From contig CABUAL010000085.1 of assembly GCA_902489515.1 (NCBI GenBank), positions 1-7,589 of the forward strand: 7,589 nucleotides of DNA, written 5' to 3'. The stretch is from an uncultured Collinsella sp. (GTDB lineage Bacteria; Actinomycetota; Coriobacteriia; Coriobacteriales; Coriobacteriaceae). The notes below the pieces were generated by a model. That model had not been told where the DNA came from. It saw only the letters and a program-made list of their open reading frames with translations, and searched no databases. A program made the translations under genes and the position numbers. Below are positions 5,433-7,589 of the stretch, in pieces (within the stretch, counting starts at the first letter, position 1; every line of letters starts with the position of its first letter).

Positions 5433-5852
5433 ATGAGCAAGATCGCCGTCGTCTACTGGAGCGGCACGGGCAACACCGAGGCCATGGCAAACCTCGTCGC
5501 CGAAGGCGCCACGTCCGCGGGGGCCGAGACTGAGGTCATCCCCTGCGCCGACTTCTCTGCCGACAAGGCCGCCGAATATGATGCCTTCGCCTTCGGCTGC
5601 CCCGCCATGGGCTCCGAGGAGCTTGAGTATGACGAGTTTCAGCCTATGTGGGACGAGGTCAAGGAGGCCCTCGGCGACAAGAAGGTCGTCCTCTTTGGCT
5701 CCTATTCGTGGGCCGAGGGCGAGTGGATGGATAACTGGAAGGCCGACGCCGACGAGGCCGGCGTCAACGTCGTGGACTCCACCATCTGCTACGATGCGCC
5801 CGACGATGAGGGCGAGGCGGCCTGCAAGGCCCTCGGAGCCGAGCTCGCGTAA
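5433..5852 (+). CDS. Short-chain flavodoxin
   Basis: A 139-residue FMN-binding electron carrier of the short-chain clostridial/Megasphaera type; the length is normal for the class. The FMN phosphate loop is SGTGNTE at 10-16 (after VVYW), the loop by the isoalloxazine ring is CPAMGSEELE at 56-65, and the second flavin loop is GSYSWAEGEWMD at 89-100 with the stacking-type Trp at 93. The protein is very acidic, as usual for flavodoxins that replace ferredoxin in low-potential electron transfer. The start codon is supported by AAAGGA at 5421-5426, six bases upstream. It is the second gene after the DUF3793 protein and is followed by a strong terminator at 5901-5948. Expression under iron limitation is known for many flavodoxins and fits the iron-type operator proposed upstream, but is inferred here. 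Confidence 0.95.
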   Translation: MSKIAVVYWSGTGNTEAMANLVAEGATSAGAETEVIPCADFSADKAAEYDAFAFGCPAMGSEELEYDEFQPMWDEVKEALGDKKVVLFGSYSWAEGEWMDNWKADADEAGVNVVDSTICYDAPDDEGEAACKALGAELA

Positions 5853-5900
5853 CGAAACCAGGCCTCCAAAAGAGCCTGTATCACAGCGCATCCCCATCCC

Positions 5901-5948
5901 TACAAAAGAGCGGGGGCTGGATTCAAGTCCAGCCCCCGCTCTTTTGTA
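5901..5948. terminator. Bidirectional intrinsic terminator between flavodoxin and ABC transporter genes
   Basis: A perfect 21-bp stem (arms 5901-5921 and 5928-5948) encloses a 6-base loop, TTCAAG. Each arm has a G/C-rich core (GCGGGGGCTGG and its complement) and ends in a run of A on the left and T on the right, so a U-tract follows the hairpin on both strands. It lies between two convergent genes, 48 bp after the flavodoxin stop and 20 bp after the ABC ATPase stop. Confidence 0.93.
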
Positions 5949-5968
5949 ACGGCAGTTACATCAACCGG

Positions 5969-6721
5969 CTACGAAATATTGCCCAGGAACGCCTTGGTGC
6001 GCTCGCTCTTGGGGTGGTCGAAGACCTCGCTCGGCGTACCCTCTTCCACAATGACGCCGCCGTCCATAAAGACGACGCGGTCGGCGACATCGCGGGCAAA
6101 GCCCATCTCGTGCGTCACGACGATCATGGTCATGCCGTCGCGCGCCAAGTCGCGCATGACGCCCAGGACGTCGCGCACGAGCTCGGGGTCGAGCGCCGAG
6201 GTGGCCTCGTCAAAGAGCATGACGTGCGGGTTCATCGACAGGGCGCGGGCGATGGCAACGCGCTGCTGCTGGCCGCCCGAGAGCTGGCTCGGCATAAAGT
6301 CGATACGCTCGGCAAGACCGACCTTGGTCAGCTCCTCGACGGCAATCTTCTCGGCCTCTTCCTTGCTGCGCTTGAGCACCTTCTGCTGCGCAAGCATGAC
6401 GTTCTTTTTGACTGACAGGTGCGGGAACAAATTGAACTGCTGGAACACCATACCCAGATGCGTGCGCACCTTGTTAAGGTCGACGCCCTTGGCGCACACG
6501 TCCACACCCTCAACGACAATCGAGCCACTCGTGGGATGCTCAAGACGGTTGATACAGCGAAGCATCGTCGACTTACCCGAGCCCGAGGGACCCAGAACTA
6601 CGACGACCTCGCCCTTATGCACATCCAGATCGATATCTCGCAGAACGACGTTATCGCCAAAGGCTTTCTGGAGGTTCTTGATACTGACGACAACCTCGTT
6701 CGAGTTATTGGTTTCGCTCAT
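5969..6721 (-). CDS. Polar amino acid ABC transporter ATP-binding protein (GlnQ/HisP type)
   Basis: A 250-residue ATPase with all motifs intact: Walker [10 protein letters not shown] (44-52), Q-loop [11 protein letters not shown] (91-101), signature LSGGQQQR (147-154), Walker B VMLFDE (167-172), D-loop SALD (175-178) and the switch histidine in THEMGFA (H204). The FQQFNLFPH and [16 protein letters not shown] wording is typical of the polar amino acid uptake family (glutamine, histidine, arginine, glutamate, cystine). It would drive import from the cytoplasmic face of the membrane. AAGGAGGT at 6728-6735 is spaced six bases from the ATG and overlaps the stop codon of the upstream permease gene, 12 bp away, so the two genes form an operon. 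The substrate cannot be told from sequence. Transcription ends at the shared terminator at 5901-5948. Confidence 0.95.
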   Translation of the reverse strand: MSETNNSNEVVVSIKNLQKAFGDNVVLRDIDLDVHKGEVVVVLGPSGSGKSTMLRCINRLEHPTSGSIVVEGVDVCAKGVDLNKVRTHLGMVFQQFNLFPHLSVKKNVMLAQQKVLKRSKEEAEKIAVEELTKVGLAERIDFMPSQLSGGQQQRVAIARALSMNPHVMLFDEATSALDPELVRDVLGVMRDLARDGMTMIVVTHEMGFARDVADRVVFMDGGVIVEEGTPSEVFDHPKSERTKAFLGNIS

Positions 6722-6733
6722 GATAGGACCTCC

Positions 6734-7589
6734 TTACAGACCGGCGATGTGATCGGCGGGCGTCGCGACAACCTGTCCGGCGCTCTTGGCGGGACGCTTC
6801 TTCTTGGTCTCGGCCGTGCCTAAAAGCCTTGCCTCAAGACCGCTCACCAAGCGAGCGAGCGGCAGGGTGATGACCAGATAGAACAGGGCGGCAACCACGT
6901 ACGGTGTAATGGAGCCCGTCGTGGCCACGATGGTGCGGGCGTTCATGACGATCTCGACCACGCCCACAGCCGCGAGCAGCGACGTATCCTTGTAAAGCAG
7001 GATAAATTCACTGGTCAGCGTAGGCAGGACATTACGGAACGTCTGCGGAATCATGACATAGAGCAGCGTCTGGAACGCGTTCATGCCCAGCGAACGCGCA
7101 GCCTCGTTCTGGCCCTTGGGGATCGACTGAATACCGGCGCGGAAGATCTCACACAGATACGCAGACGAGTTCATGGCCATGACGATGACGCCGAGCACGT
7201 AGTCGTCCACCTTGACGCCGGCCAACGGCAGACCGAAGAACGCGATATAGATCTGCAGGAACGCCGGCGTACCGCGAATGATATTCACATAGATACCGGC
7301 AAGGCAACGCAGGATGCGCGACTTGGAGATGCGCATGAGCGACAGGGCGAAACCAAAGGGAATTGCCAGCGGAAACGCCACGAGCACGATCGAGAGCGAC
7401 ATGAGGAAGCCTTTGAAGACGATCGGCAGGCTCTGGACCAAAATGACCGGGTTCAGGAACAGGCGAAGGAACATGTTGGAATTCCATGCCTCGACCCACG
7501 GCTGCTCCTTAAGGTCGGCCAGGAAGTTATCGAATGCCGTCACGCCCTTGATCTCCACCGACGGAATCTTGGAGATCTTCTTGGTCGAA
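6734..7589 (-). CDS. Polar amino acid ABC transporter permease, 5' end outside window
   Basis: This inner-membrane subunit of the His/Glu/Gln/Arg permease family has about five hydrophobic segments and the cytoplasmic EAA coupling loop EAARSLGMNAFQTLLYVMIPQ (about 152-172 counting from the GTG at 7556-7558). Upstream of that loop is RGTPAFLQIYIAFFGLP, a strong family motif; downstream is SEFILLYKDTSLLAAVGV. The C-terminus is a basic cytoplasmic tail (TKKKRPAKS). The GTG at 7556-7558 is the first start-like codon inside the window, but it lacks a Shine-Dalgarno sequence and the frame stays open to the last base (reading STKKISKIPS before it), so the true start is most likely outside the window. 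The N-terminal part before the first membrane segment is therefore at least about 55 residues, longer than usual. The substrate-binding protein was not seen and may lie further upstream. The ATPase gene follows after 12 bp. Confidence 0.93.
   Translation of the reverse strand, partial: STKKISKIPSVEIKGVTAFDNFLADLKEQPWVEAWNSNMFLRLFLNPVILVQSLPIVFKGFLMSLSIVLVAFPLAIPFGFALSLMRISKSRILRCLAGIYVNIIRGTPAFLQIYIAFFGLPLAGVKVDDYVLGVIVMAMNSSAYLCEIFRAGIQSIPKGQNEAARSLGMNAFQTLLYVMIPQTFRNVLPTLTSEFILLYKDTSLLAAVGVVEIVMNARTIVATTGSITPYVVAALFYLVITLPLARLVSGLEARLLGTAETKKKRPAKSAGQVVATPADHIAGL

Noticed and set aside
5969..6752. Plus-strand open frames overlapping the ABC ATPase gene
   Set aside because: They are shadows of a gene with all ABC ATPase motifs intact; their translations lack any recognisable domain.

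Overview
The window looks like a chromosomal segment of a high-GC Gram-positive anaerobe. My best guess is the Coriobacteriia, Collinsella-like. This rests on the G+C-rich coding sequence, the Actinobacteria-like LPxxG surface protein, the short anaerobe-type flavodoxin and the DUF3793 gene. It is an inference from gene content, not a database result. There are no RNA genes, CRISPR arrays, insertion sequences or phage genes. Coding density is high and the longest non-coding gap is 272 bp.

Layout. (1) Positions 1-1303, + strand: the C-terminal part of a Y-family (DinB/UmuC-type) translesion DNA polymerase, cut by the window start, translationally coupled to a YolD-like partner gene. (2) Positions 1300-3852, - strand: a large secreted, cell-wall-anchored protein with propeller-like repeats, an inserted acidic-repeat/helical module and an LPRAG sorting signal. 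It converges on the YolD-like gene with a 4-bp overlap of the stop codons, and its best intrinsic terminator lies inside the YolD-like coding sequence. (3) Positions 4125-4508, - strand: a small membrane-anchored heavy-metal-associated (HMA, GMSCDGC) protein preceded by a CsoR-type copper operator. (4) Positions 4682-5852, + strand: a DUF3793 protein and a short-chain flavodoxin, probably one operon, with a recognisable sigma-70-type promoter that overlaps a DtxR/IdeR-like palindrome. (5) A strong bidirectional terminator at 5901-5948. (6) Positions 5969-7589, - strand: the ATPase and the permease (cut by the window end) of a polar amino acid ABC importer.

How it fits together. The centre of the window is a divergent metal/redox control region (4509-4681). 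A copper-type operator faces the HMA gene and an iron-type palindrome sits on the start of the DUF3793-flavodoxin operon. Flavodoxin commonly replaces ferredoxin when iron is scarce, so the two directions may answer copper excess and iron limitation. The DUF3793 protein carries an unusual six-cysteine segment just before its conserved FPHEIG motif, which makes a metal-related role worth testing. The flanking DNA-repair, surface-protein and amino-acid-uptake genes seem functionally independent.
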